Assembly: GCF_000374065.1 (NCBI RefSeq)
Contig: NZ_KB893246.1
Location: 186,001 to 250,000, forward strand
Source of the DNA: Spirosoma luteum DSM 19990
GTDB taxonomy: Bacteria; Bacteroidota; Bacteroidia; Cytophagales; Spirosomataceae
DNA length: 64,000 bases
Direction of reading: 5' to 3'
Shown: positions 26,625 to 34,727 of the stretch, one piece after another
How the letters are laid out: each line of letters begins with the position of its first letter
Position numbering within the stretch: position 1 is the stretch's first letter
Notes under the pieces: model-generated
Databases searched by the model: none
What the model was told of the DNA's origin: nothing
The model's input: the letters and a program-made list of their open reading frames with translations, nothing else
Program-made: the position numbers and the translations under genes

Positions 26625-29600
26625 TTATTTAGCGATGAGCGTTACCGGTCCCAGCAGGCCCGAAGGCAGCAGCGGTGAATCGGCTTTGTAGAAAGGCATT
26701 GTGGTGAAGGTTATCTTGTTAGTTACACCGGCGGTCCCGCCTTCGGGTTGAGCATCGCCAATAAGCCGGTTTACCCACAGATTGGTAACCTTTATTTCCA
26801 GGGTGTTGGTCCCTGTTTTGAGCGCGTCGGTCACGTCGATGCGGAATGGCTTTTTCCAGATGATACCCACGTTTTTGCCATTCACGCTCACCTCCGCCAT
26901 ATTCTTCACATCACCCAGGTCCAGCATATAGGTATCCCCCTTTTTCACCGACGGCACGTTGACTGTTTTCGTATAGGTTGCGGTGCCGGAGAAGTACATG
27001 ATGCCCTTGTCCGGGTTCGTGGTCCAGGAATCCAACTGGCTGAACGTAGCGGTTGCCGGTGCGCCACGGCCCTCCTGAAACGATACGCTCCAAGGCCCGG
27101 AAACCGTAGCGACCGTCTTTTCGACCGATTTTGGCACGTTGAACGCCGTTGCCGTTGCCTTATTCCTGAACAGGATGAAATACGCATCCCAGGGCGCAAA
27201 CTCCAGCGATATGATGGTACGTCCGTTCTCGATGCGGTACGATACCCGTTCAGTTTTCCCCGTTTGTGGATTCCACCGTTCGGGGACCATGCCCGTTACG
27301 CGGAAACTGATGTCGGCCGCATTCGGGTTTTCGCTGCGGCTGTTGAGCCAGTACAGATCGACCGTCTGTGGCGTTTCAACCTGCCGATGGACGTATAAAA
27401 TGTTAGCGTTGGCGTTTTTGACGATCACGTCCTCCGGTATGTCCATTTCCTTCAGCACCTCAGCTACGGGTTTGCTAGATACCGTTGGCTGGCTCCAGAT
27501 TTGGTTAGCCAGCGTATTGAATGCCGCCGGGTCATCGCTCAGACTGGGTGAGCGTTCGGGTTTCGCACCTACCACGTGAATGCCCGCACTAGCCAGTTCG
27601 CCGATTTTTTTCAGGACGGGCAACGTCATATAGCGTGCTGAAGAGTCGAGTGCCAGCACCCGATACGTCATACCGCTGGGTGCTACCAGGCGGCCATTTT
27701 CCGCCTTAATAGCCTCCCGAATAACCGTTGAGTTGGCAAAATCGAACTCGTAGCCGGTTGGCAGCGTGGGTAGTTTCTGGGCGCAGATCTGAGTAATGTT
27801 GTTATTTTCGCCGTAGTAGTAAAGAATGTCAACGACTGGTTTTCCCTGCTGCAACAGGTACGAACTACGGCTCAGGTAATCAACCCAAGCTTTGGCGGGT
27901 TCGGCCCAGGTTTCTTGCCGGGTGAAATACTGCCCAAACGGCCCCAGCGAAAAACCGGGTTTTTTATCAGTCAACGGCTGGTGTACCGAGGTATGAATCA
28001 CGAACCGGTTCAGGCCCGACGCCAGTTCCATATCGGCGGTGCGTTTGAGTTTTTCGGGATGCCAGCTAAAGGCGTTCATAATGGACGTCATTGACTCGGC
28101 CGCTACGAGGTTTTGCCCGTAAATGTGCGCCACCGATGCCGTTTCCCGAATATCGGCCTTACTGCGGTTTTCTTCTTCAGCCCCCCCGGCCAGGCTGCCG
28201 GGTGTCCACATGGCTCCCATCGGAACATCAGCTTTGCGTTTCACGTCCATGCCATCGGCCAGGTAGATTCGCCCGTTTTCATGCGATTCCGTGTAGCGTT
28301 TCATACTGCGCTTGTGCAGCGCATCACCAATGGCCTCGTAATGGTTTTCGACAATCAGTTCACCAATCGTCTTGCGGAAATCCCACAGAAACCGTTCACT
28401 GGCTTCGGCACTTTGTATAATCCGGCCTGTGAGCACTGGAAGCCAGAGTGTGAGGTCGTAACCCCGGCGACGCTTGAACTCATCGGGCATATTTTTAGTC
28501 CAGGTCATATGCCCGGCCTCGTAACTATCCAGAACCATGTACTGCAAGCCCTGCGCCCCCATCATACCTCCGGTGGCATCCTTGTACATGTCCAGGTAGG
28601 TTTCTATGTACCGCAGCACGGCGGCCTTATCGAGTTTATCCACTTCCAGACCAGTAGCTTCGGGCGAAGCGGGGTGATTTTCACGGCCTGTAATCGAGTA
28701 GCCCAAGCGTACAATTACCCAGTTCCCGGCTGGCACCGTCCAGTTTAACGTACCGTCTGTGCTCATTTTACCCGTCAGATCAATCACCTCCTCCGTTGGA
28801 ATGGCATCGGCGTTCGGCTTTATCAGCGAGTGCGTACTTTCAGACCAGGGTGTAAAACCCGCCTTTTGCTCAAAGAGGTCTACCCGGTCGGTGTTATGCA
28901 GCACCAGCTCGGCCACGGGTATTCCCTGCGGCTTGCCGGGTTCAGCACTCCCTCCGAACATGGCGGCAAAGGGGCTACTCTGAGACTGCTCAGTTTTAAA
29001 TGTGAACCGAAAGTATTTGGCCGTTGTGGGTAAAATACCCATGGTACTTTGTGGCATGGTAGAACCTCGGATGATGACTACATCGCGAAATTTCACCCCA
29101 TCATCGCTCACTTTCAGGGAGCGGTTATCAGGCATTCCCCGAAATTCCGCCAACTCACCCGCCGGGGGCGAGCCTACGATGGTAAATGCTTTAAATGTCT
29201 GTGGCTGATCAAAGGCGTACTGAATCCACATATCCTGCCCTACTTCTACGGGCGGCAGCATGGTGGTTTTCGCCAGGTCACCGTCAGTTAATTCAGCAAG
29301 GGTGAAGGTCCCCCCGCTCGACGTTATGGTTGGGTTAAGCTCCGACAACTGTTTTTCGGCGGCAGGCAGGCGATAGGCGATTACGGCCGCATTAGCATAG
29401 TAGCTGGGTATATCTTTCGGCGGGCCACCCATTATGGTAGAGGCTGTCAGTGGAACATTCTGAAACTTGCCCGTTGCTGTGGGTGGCTGCGCCAGCTTAC
29501 CAGCAAAAGGCTGACCACCGGTAACCCGCGTTTCACTCCAAACGTACTTTTTCATGGCGTCGGCGGGAGGTACCCATGGGCCACCCGTCACGCTCCAGCC

Positions 29601-29966
29601 CGGCGAGCCGGCAATAGCCATTTCGAGATCAAGTTTACTGGCCAGATTCGTCGTGAATTTGAACGCATCCTTCCAGTCGGGCGTCATGAATACCAGTTTT
29701 TTGGGCACGACTACCGGTGTAAACAGGCTGGCGTCGAAGTTCTGAAATCCACCGATTCCTACGCGCTTCATCCATTCAAGGTCTTTCTGAATGCCTTCTT
29801 TGGTAATGTTGCCGTTCATCCAGTGCCACCACACGCGGGGCTTTGCCGCATTGGGTGGGGTCTGAAAATTGTGCTGTAACGGAGATTGCGCCTGCGCCAT
29901 CAGAAAACCGGTCAGGCAAAGAAGTATACTGATAGATGACCTCTGAAAATGGGTGTAAAATCTCAT
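26625..29966 (-). CDS. Exported alpha-L-rhamnosidase, GH106 family
   Basis: 1113 residues with a signal peptide ending near MAQAQ. The GH106 N-terminal mark is PRVWWHWMNGNITKEGI, with GIGGFQNFDASL next. The TIM-barrel continues with LDSYEAGHMTWTKNMP and MKRYTESHENGR; acidic residues there are candidate catalytic ones. Beta domains fill the C-terminal third, including a sugar-binding-like module ending in NLWVNRLIGDAQPEGG. GH106 enzymes release L-rhamnose from pectin side chains and from plant glycosides. It is the first gene of the leftward operon, preceded by 264 bases of regulatory sequence and the AraC regulator. Family assignment is firm; the natural rhamnoside is inferred. Confidence 0.92.
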   Translation of the reverse strand: MRFYTHFQRSSISILLCLTGFLMAQAQSPLQHNFQTPPNAAKPRVWWHWMNGNITKEGIQKDLEWMKRVGIGGFQNFDASLFTPVVVPKKLVFMTPDWKDAFKFTTNLASKLDLEMAIAGSPGWSVTGGPWVPPADAMKKYVWSETRVTGGQPFAGKLAQPPTATGKFQNVPLTASTIMGGPPKDIPSYYANAAVIAYRLPAAEKQLSELNPTITSSGGTFTLAELTDGDLAKTTMLPPVEVGQDMWIQYAFDQPQTFKAFTIVGSPPAGELAEFRGMPDNRSLKVSDDGVKFRDVVIIRGSTMPQSTMGILPTTAKYFRFTFKTEQSQSSPFAAMFGGSAEPGKPQGIPVAELVLHNTDRVDLFEQKAGFTPWSESTHSLIKPNADAIPTEEVIDLTGKMSTDGTLNWTVPAGNWVIVRLGYSITGRENHPASPEATGLEVDKLDKAAVLRYIETYLDMYKDATGGMMGAQGLQYMVLDSYEAGHMTWTKNMPDEFKRRRGYDLTLWLPVLTGRIIQSAEASERFLWDFRKTIGELIVENHYEAIGDALHKRSMKRYTESHENGRIYLADGMDVKRKADVPMGAMWTPGSLAGGAEEENRSKADIRETASVAHIYGQNLVAAESMTSIMNAFSWHPEKLKRTADMELASGLNRFVIHTSVHQPLTDKKPGFSLGPFGQYFTRQETWAEPAKAWVDYLSRSSYLLQQGKPVVDILYYYGENNNITQICAQKLPTLPTGYEFDFANSTVIREAIKAENGRLVAPSGMTYRVLALDSSARYMTLPVLKKIGELASAGIHVVGAKPERSPSLSDDPAAFNTLANQIWSQPTVSSKPVAEVLKEMDIPEDVIVKNANANILYVHRQVETPQTVDLYWLNSRSENPNAADISFRVTGMVPERWNPQTGKTERVSYRIENGRTIISLEFAPWDAYFILFRNKATATAFNVPKSVEKTVATVSGPWSVSFQEGRGAPATATFSQLDSWTTNPDKGIMYFSGTATYTKTVNVPSVKKGDTYMLDLGDVKNMAEVSVNGKNVGIIWKKPFRIDVTDALKTGTNTLEIKVTNLWVNRLIGDAQPEGGTAGVTNKITFTTMPFYKADSPLLPSGLLGPVTLIAK

Positions 29967-30089
29967 AAACGTTATTAGTTAAGGATGCTCTTGGTTGCTG
30001 AATTATCTTTTGTAGCAACCTCTTCCGAAAGGCTCCTTGTATCAGTTATTACCTGAATGACAGTTAATGAAACTCATAAGGAGTCTTAT

Positions 30090-30108
30090 ACATCGCTTGC
30101 TTCGATGT
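30090..30108. promoter_or_regulatory. Candidate operator upstream of the GH106 operon
   Basis: ACATCG (30090-30095) and CGATGT (30103-30108) form a perfect 6-7-6 inverted repeat in the 264-base gap between the AraC gene and the rhamnosidase gene. It could bind the adjacent regulator or another repressor. The gap otherwise has no reading frame. Confidence 0.35.
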
Positions 30109-30171
30109 CCTACTTCATTTGTATAATTACGTATGAGAAAAGTCGTAGAAGATCAACAGTTCAGGAATAAG

Positions 30172-30179
30172 CAAAACTA
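30172..30179 (-). promoter_or_regulatory. Possible -7 box of the GH106 operon promoter
   Basis: The minus strand reads TAGTTTTG, a perfect TAnnTTTG box, ~205 bases upstream of the rhamnosidase ATG. The nearest TTG (30194-30196) is only 14 bases upstream, short of the usual 19, as expected for a promoter that needs an activator such as the AraC protein. Confidence 0.4.
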
Positions 30180-30230
30180 CCACCCACGAAGTGCAATTTT
30201 TTATCAGAATCAGGCTATAGGTAGTCAAAA

Positions 30231-31160
30231 TCAATCAACCTGCTGATACTCCCTGGGTGTCATCCCTGTTTTTGTTTTGAAAAATCGCCCGAAGTTACTC
30301 GGGTCCTGTCGCCTAATCCGATAGGCAATCTCACTGATGCTAAGGGTTGTCTGACTAAGCAGTACCTTAGCTTCTAGCAGAATCATTTCGTCCAGTAAAT
30401 CCCGTGCCGACTGCCCGGTAATCGTTCTGACGCACTTGTTCAAATGATTGGGCGAAATATGAAGTAGTTCAGCATAATCAGCTACGTTTTGCTTTTCGTA
30501 CACGAATTCGGACAGCGCATTTTTGTATTGCTGTGTCAGACGCTGCGCGGCAGTATCCGCCTGGTCAGGGGTAGTAGAGGCAGTTGCAGGCGTAGTCTGT
30601 TTCAATTCAAAGAACAGGGCGAGCAGATATATCCGGAAGATATCAATAGTGGGGTTGCATTCTCTCTGGTACTCTGCTTCCAGCCTGGCAAGCAAGGGAA
30701 TAATATTCTTAAGCTTTTCTGTATCAATAGATACCAATGGATTACCTACAAAACTAAGGAATGAGAATTCATTCTCCAGGTCTTGCTTCTGCCAGCGCCG
30801 GGTTAAAAGATTTGTATCGAAGTGACAGTAGTACCCCCGGATATCTTCACTCATCCATTCATCGAAACTAATCTGATGGGCGGGTAATAAGAAGAAGGTA
30901 TTTGCAGGAACGGTATAGCTGGTTAGCCCCTTCCGGCGTACCATACTGCCGTGGGTAACCAGAATAAAATCGACGACGGTTTTACGGTGGGGAGGCATCG
31001 GAAATTGTAATGACTGACGCACTGTTTCGATCCGATTAATATGAAACGTACTGTGATAAGGTCCTTGCTTTGCTACCCCTTCTGACTGATAAAACACCGT
31101 TTCACTCAGTGTGTCGGGCGTTAGGGTTGGTACCCGTTCTGGTTTGACTCCTTTGCTCAT
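30231..31160 (-). CDS. AraC-family transcriptional regulator of the catabolic cluster
   Basis: 309 residues. The N-terminal half is a cupin-like ligand domain (VVDFILVTHGSMVRRKG, PANTFFLLPAHQISF). The last ~100 residues are two helix-turn-helix units: NVADYAELLHISPNHLNKCVRT and SISEIAYRIRRQDPSNFGRFFK, ending TGMTPREYQQ, the standard AraC signature. It lies immediately upstream of, and in the same direction as, the twelve-gene cluster starting with GH106, with a 264-base gap, so it is the natural candidate activator. The inducer could be rhamnose or an aglycone; this is inference from position. Confidence 0.88.
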   Translation of the reverse strand: MSKGVKPERVPTLTPDTLSETVFYQSEGVAKQGPYHSTFHINRIETVRQSLQFPMPPHRKTVVDFILVTHGSMVRRKGLTSYTVPANTFFLLPAHQISFDEWMSEDIRGYYCHFDTNLLTRRWQKQDLENEFSFLSFVGNPLVSIDTEKLKNIIPLLARLEAEYQRECNPTIDIFRIYLLALFFELKQTTPATASTTPDQADTAAQRLTQQYKNALSEFVYEKQNVADYAELLHISPNHLNKCVRTITGQSARDLLDEMILLEAKVLLSQTTLSISEIAYRIRRQDPSNFGRFFKTKTGMTPREYQQVD

Positions 31161-31239
31161 GAATCCTGGTAGTGTTTCTCCCTGCTTAGTTCAGAACTAG
31201 TATTGACGATGGAATCCACCTTCACAATCAATCAAACAA

Positions 31240-31281
31240 AAAAGGCACGCACACCAGCTTCTACTGGTATACGTGCCTTTT
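31240..31281 (-). terminator. Rho-independent terminator downstream of ettA
   Basis: AAAAGGCACG... and ...CGTGCCTTTT (31240-31249 and 31272-31281) pair, extended inward by CACCAG/CTGGTA. Read leftward it ends in a run of six T. It is 79 bases after the ettA stop and separates it from the AraC gene. Confidence 0.82.
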
Positions 31282-31359
31282 CGCTCAACGATTTTTCGTT
31301 TCACTTACTCATTAGCTTGTTCAGATTGAGCTGTAATTCCGGGTAACAAGTATCTGGTT

Positions 31360-33027
31360 CTACACGATCTTCCTATACTTGATCCGGGTCGGTGTTGCAT
31401 CTGACCCCAATCGTTTACGTCGATTCTCTTCGTACTCAGAGAAGTTACCCTCGAACCAATATACCTGCGAATCACCTTCAAAGGCTAGAATATGGGTGGC
31501 GATCCGATCAAGAAACCAGCGGTCGTGGCTGATGACAACGGCGCACCCGGCAAAGTTTTCCAGTCCTTCTTCCAAAGCCCGCAGGGTGTTTACGTCCAGA
31601 TCGTTCGTTGGCTCATCCAATAACAGGAGGTTAGCCCCTTCCTTCAAAATCATAGCCAGGTGAACCCGGTTGCGCTCCCCCCCCGACAGGGTACCGATTT
31701 TCTTTTCCTGGTCGGCCCCGCCGAAGTTGAAACGGCTCACGTAAGCGCGGGCGTTCGACTGCTTGCCGCCCATCATAATCCACTCATTTCCGCCCGATAT
31801 AGTTTCAAACACCGTTTTGTTCGGGTCCAACCCATCGTGCTCCTGATCCACGTACGCTACCTTCACAGTTTCACCCACATCGAATGTGCCCGAGTTGGGT
31901 TTGTCGCGACCGGTAATGAGCTTAAATAGCGTGGTTTTTCCGGCTCCGTTGGGACCAATAATACCCACGATACCACCTTGCGGCAGGCGGAAGCCCAAAT
32001 GTTCGAATAGCAGCCGGTCGCCGAATGCTTTGGATACATCTTCAGCTTCTATTACTTTAGCCCCCAGTCGTGGTCCGGCCGGTATAAAGATTTCGAGTTT
32101 ATCGTCTCGACTTTTTGCGTCTTCGTTCAGCAGCTTTTCGTAAGCACCCAATCGGGCTTTCGACTTGGCCTGACGAGCTTTGGGAGCCATTTTTACCCAT
32201 TCCAGTTCGCGCTGAAGGGTTTTCTGCCGCTTGGATTCGGTCTTTTCCTCTTTAGCCAGTCGATTTTGCTTCTGCTCCAGCCAGGAGGAGTAATTACCTT
32301 TCCAGGGGATACCCTCGCCCCGGTCCAGTTCCAGAATCCAGCCCGCTACATTATCCAGAAAATACCGGTCGTGCGTTACGGCAATGACCGTTCCGGTATA
32401 TTGCCGGAGGTGTTCTTCCAGCCACAATACCGATTCGGCATCGAGGTGGTTAGTCGGTTCGTCAAGCAGGAGTACATCCGGCTGTTGCAACAGTAACCGA
32501 CACAGGGCGACCCGGCGTTTTTCCCCCCCGGAGAGTGTATCAATTACCGCGTCGGACGGCGGACAGCGCAGGGCATCCATGGCCCGTTCGAGCTTTTGAT
32601 CGAGTTCCCAGGCATTGTGGTGATCCAGTTTTTCCTGTACCTCACCCTGCCGGGCCAATAATTTGTCGAAGTCGGCATCGGGGTCGCCAAAAGCTTCGTT
32701 TATTTCATCAAATTCCTTCAGTAGATTAACCACTTCCTGAACACCCTCTTCTACAACCTCACGAACGGTTTTACCGGCTTCGAATATTGGCTCCTGATCG
32801 AGCATACCAACGGAGTAGCCAAGTGAGAATACTACCTCGCCCGTGTAATTTTTGTCCAGTCCCGCAATAATGCGTAGCAGGGTAGATTTTCCAGAGCCAT
32901 TCAGGCCGAGAACACCAATTTTTGCTCCGTAGAAGAAGGAAAGGTAAATGTTCTTTAGGATTTGTCGGTTAGGCGGAATATTTTTACTCACACCAGCCAT
33001 AGAGAAAATTATAGTTTCCTGGCTCAT
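31360..33027 (-). CDS. ettA: Energy-dependent translational throttle protein EttA (ABC-F ATPase)
   Basis: 555 residues, the exact length of E. coli EttA. EttA binds the ribosomal E site and gates the first peptide bond according to the ADP/ATP ratio. Two ABC modules are seen: Walker A GLNGSGKST and GPNGAGKTT, signature motifs LSGGEKRR and LSGGERNR, and Walker B LLLDEPTNHLD and LLLDEPTNDLD. The EttA-type linker with KQKTLQRELEWVKMAPKARQ lies between them. No transmembrane segments. A promoter with 20-base spacing lies just upstream, and its start region overlaps that of the divergent DUF349 gene. Confidence 0.96.
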   Translation of the reverse strand: MSQETIIFSMAGVSKNIPPNRQILKNIYLSFFYGAKIGVLGLNGSGKSTLLRIIAGLDKNYTGEVVFSLGYSVGMLDQEPIFEAGKTVREVVEEGVQEVVNLLKEFDEINEAFGDPDADFDKLLARQGEVQEKLDHHNAWELDQKLERAMDALRCPPSDAVIDTLSGGEKRRVALCRLLLQQPDVLLLDEPTNHLDAESVLWLEEHLRQYTGTVIAVTHDRYFLDNVAGWILELDRGEGIPWKGNYSSWLEQKQNRLAKEEKTESKRQKTLQRELEWVKMAPKARQAKSKARLGAYEKLLNEDAKSRDDKLEIFIPAGPRLGAKVIEAEDVSKAFGDRLLFEHLGFRLPQGGIVGIIGPNGAGKTTLFKLITGRDKPNSGTFDVGETVKVAYVDQEHDGLDPNKTVFETISGGNEWIMMGGKQSNARAYVSRFNFGGADQEKKIGTLSGGERNRVHLAMILKEGANLLLLDEPTNDLDVNTLRALEEGLENFAGCAVVISHDRWFLDRIATHILAFEGDSQVYWFEGNFSEYEENRRKRLGSDATPTRIKYRKIV

Positions 33028-33037
33028 TAATTTCTGA

Positions 33038-33045
33038 TAGATTTG
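33038..33045 (+). promoter_or_regulatory. Possible -7 box for the DUF349 gene
   Basis: TAGATTTG matches TAnnTTTG and predicts a start near 33052, 44 bases before the ATG at 33096. No TTG stands at the -33 position. It lies face to face with the ettA promoter in a 68-base gap. Confidence 0.45.
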
Positions 33046-33056
33046 TGGTTATTCCT

Positions 33057-33087
33057 CAAATTTAACCCGCAGCGCAGCTTTAACCAA
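33057..33087 (-). promoter_or_regulatory. Bacteroidota promoter for ettA
   Basis: The minus strand reads TTG (33085-33087), 20 bases, then TAAATTTG (33057-33064). The predicted start near 33050 leaves a leader of ~23 bases before the ettA ATG at 33027. Confidence 0.62.
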
Positions 33088-33095
33088 GTATAGTA

Positions 33096-34370
33096 ATGGA
33101 AAACGCTTCACTGGTAGATGAATACGGTTACGTCAAAGACGGAAAGGTATTTTTGAAAGGCTACCTGAATTACGAAGATCGCCAGATTGGCGAAGTAAAA
33201 AGAACCGAGCAGGAAGCGCTCGATTATTTTAAGAATCGCTTCATCATCGCTGAGAGTAAAGTCAGCCAGTTAGAGAACGATATTACCGAAGCCCAGAACA
33301 AGGGTTCGTACCTCACAAAACTGGTTCAACTCCGCAAGAAGTTACTAAACTTCGACGCACTCGGTAACTTTCCACCCCTGATTGAACGGCTGGATGCTCA
33401 GGAACAACTGCTCGCCGAATTAATTGCGGTCAACCAGCGGAAAAATCTCGACATCAAGCAGGCCCTGCTCGCCGAGGCCACCGCTATTGCCGACAGCACA
33501 GAATGGCGCGAAACCGCCGATGCCCTTCAGGAAATCAAGACTAAATGGATTAAAACGGGACCGGTCGATAAAGCAGTTGACCCCGACATTGAAGATCAGT
33601 TTCAGGAACTACTGGATGGTTTTTTTACGCGCAGGCGTGAGTTTTTCAACGAGCAAAACAAGGTTATTCAGGAACGGCTGGACAAATACGACGAGCTTAT
33701 CCGGCTGGCCTTCCGGGCCAATCGGCTGGGCGATCTGGATGCAGCTTTTCAGGAAGTCCGTAAGCTTAACAACGCCTGGAAAGCGGTTGGCGAGGTACCC
33801 ATTAAAAAAAGTGGTAAACTGTACAAGCAGTTCAAGAAAGCCACGACCATGTTTTATACCAAGTACAATGATGTGAAAGGCATTGTGCTGGTACCGAAGA
33901 TTGATCCTCGTTTGGAGCAGCAAATGAAGATGGCGGACGAAGCGGAACAACTCGCGAAACAATCCGATATTTTTGCTGCTGCCGAACGAGCCAAGGTATT
34001 ACTGAATAGCTGGAAAGAAGTTCGGGTACCGTTTAAGTTGCAGGACAAAGTGGTCAATGAACGATTCCGGGCCGCCTGCGACAAAATCTTTGAACTGAGT
34101 TACCTCGGTCGTGTACTTGCCCGGAAATATCCGGCTTTTGAATTAAAAAGCCAGTCAGAACAGGTTCGGACAAAAATCCGGGAGATGGATTACCTGGTGA
34201 AACGGGAGAAAAACGACCTGCAATTTGCCTTGCAGGATGCCGATGGACTCGACCCGAACAATGATGCCGATAAGCAGGTGTTGAATAAAATTAACACACA
34301 GAAACGCAAAATTGCCATGAAGGAAACCATCCTCCGTGAGTTGCAGAATGAACTGGAAAAGCTAGTATAG
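33096..34370 (+). CDS. DUF349 domain-containing protein
   Basis: 424 residues, highly charged and helical, with several DUF349 repeats marked by W-K-x-x-G patterns (KTKWIKTGPV, NNAWKAVGEV, LNSWKEVRV) each followed by FRRR/FKKA-type clusters. The N terminus (LVDEYGYVKDGKVFLK) is a short beta module common in Bacteroidota members; the C-terminal ~60 residues form a coiled coil. The function of DUF349 is not established. Divergent from ettA with a 68-base gap and ended by an 18 bp terminator. Confidence 0.88.
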   Translation: MENASLVDEYGYVKDGKVFLKGYLNYEDRQIGEVKRTEQEALDYFKNRFIIAESKVSQLENDITEAQNKGSYLTKLVQLRKKLLNFDALGNFPPLIERLDAQEQLLAELIAVNQRKNLDIKQALLAEATAIADSTEWRETADALQEIKTKWIKTGPVDKAVDPDIEDQFQELLDGFFTRRREFFNEQNKVIQERLDKYDELIRLAFRANRLGDLDAAFQEVRKLNNAWKAVGEVPIKKSGKLYKQFKKATTMFYTKYNDVKGIVLVPKIDPRLEQQMKMADEAEQLAKQSDIFAAAERAKVLLNSWKEVRVPFKLQDKVVNERFRAACDKIFELSYLGRVLARKYPAFELKSQSEQVRTKIREMDYLVKREKNDLQFALQDADGLDPNNDADKQVLNKINTQKRKIAMKETILRELQNELEKLV

Positions 34371-34386
34371 ACATCCTGTCCTTGTT

Positions 34387-34434
34387 AAAACGTGAAACGT
34401 GCCCCGGCGAGAACTAGGGCACGTTTCACGTTTT
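34387..34434 (+). terminator. Rho-independent terminator of the DUF349 gene
   Basis: AAAACGTGAAACGTGCCC (34387-34404) and GGGCACGTTTCACGTTTT (34417-34434) are perfect 18 bp inverse complements with a 12-base loop, 16 bases after the stop. Confidence 0.88.
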
Positions 34435-34451
34435 AAGGGTGTTCTATCTAT

Positions 34452-34727
34452 ATGGAAACAAACCCAAATCAATCTGACTTTACTTCGTCCGAAACCGACT
34501 TTCGGGCGGCTATTATTCCCGGCAAGTTCGTTCGCCTTGAATACCTGAGCGAATTGAACGAGTTCATCAAAACAGACGTAACCATTAAGCAACTCGTTAA
34601 GGAAGGTACTACCAACTGGCTCGAGCTGGCAACTGGCGAGATGATTCCGCTGGACCGCGTTGTTAGTGTTTCGGGCAACTTATCGCCCCATTATCCGGGT
34701 TACGGCAACTACTCCTGCGACTGTTAG
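34452..34727 (+). CDS. Small hypothetical protein, SH3-like barrel suspected
   Basis: 91 residues. The core reads KFVRLEYLSELNEFIKTDVT, then NWLELATGEMIPLDRVVSVSG, and resembles the five-strand fold of Rho-binding antiterminator (Rof) and Sm-like small proteins, especially the ending xxLDRVVSxxG. Similarity is by eye only. It ends in two Cys (SCDC). The gene begins 18 bases after a strong terminator, so it needs its own promoter, which I could not find. Its stop overlaps that of serS on the opposite strand by 3 bases. Confidence 0.6.
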   Translation: METNPNQSDFTSSETDFRAAIIPGKFVRLEYLSELNEFIKTDVTIKQLVKEGTTNWLELATGEMIPLDRVVSVSGNLSPHYPGYGNYSCDC

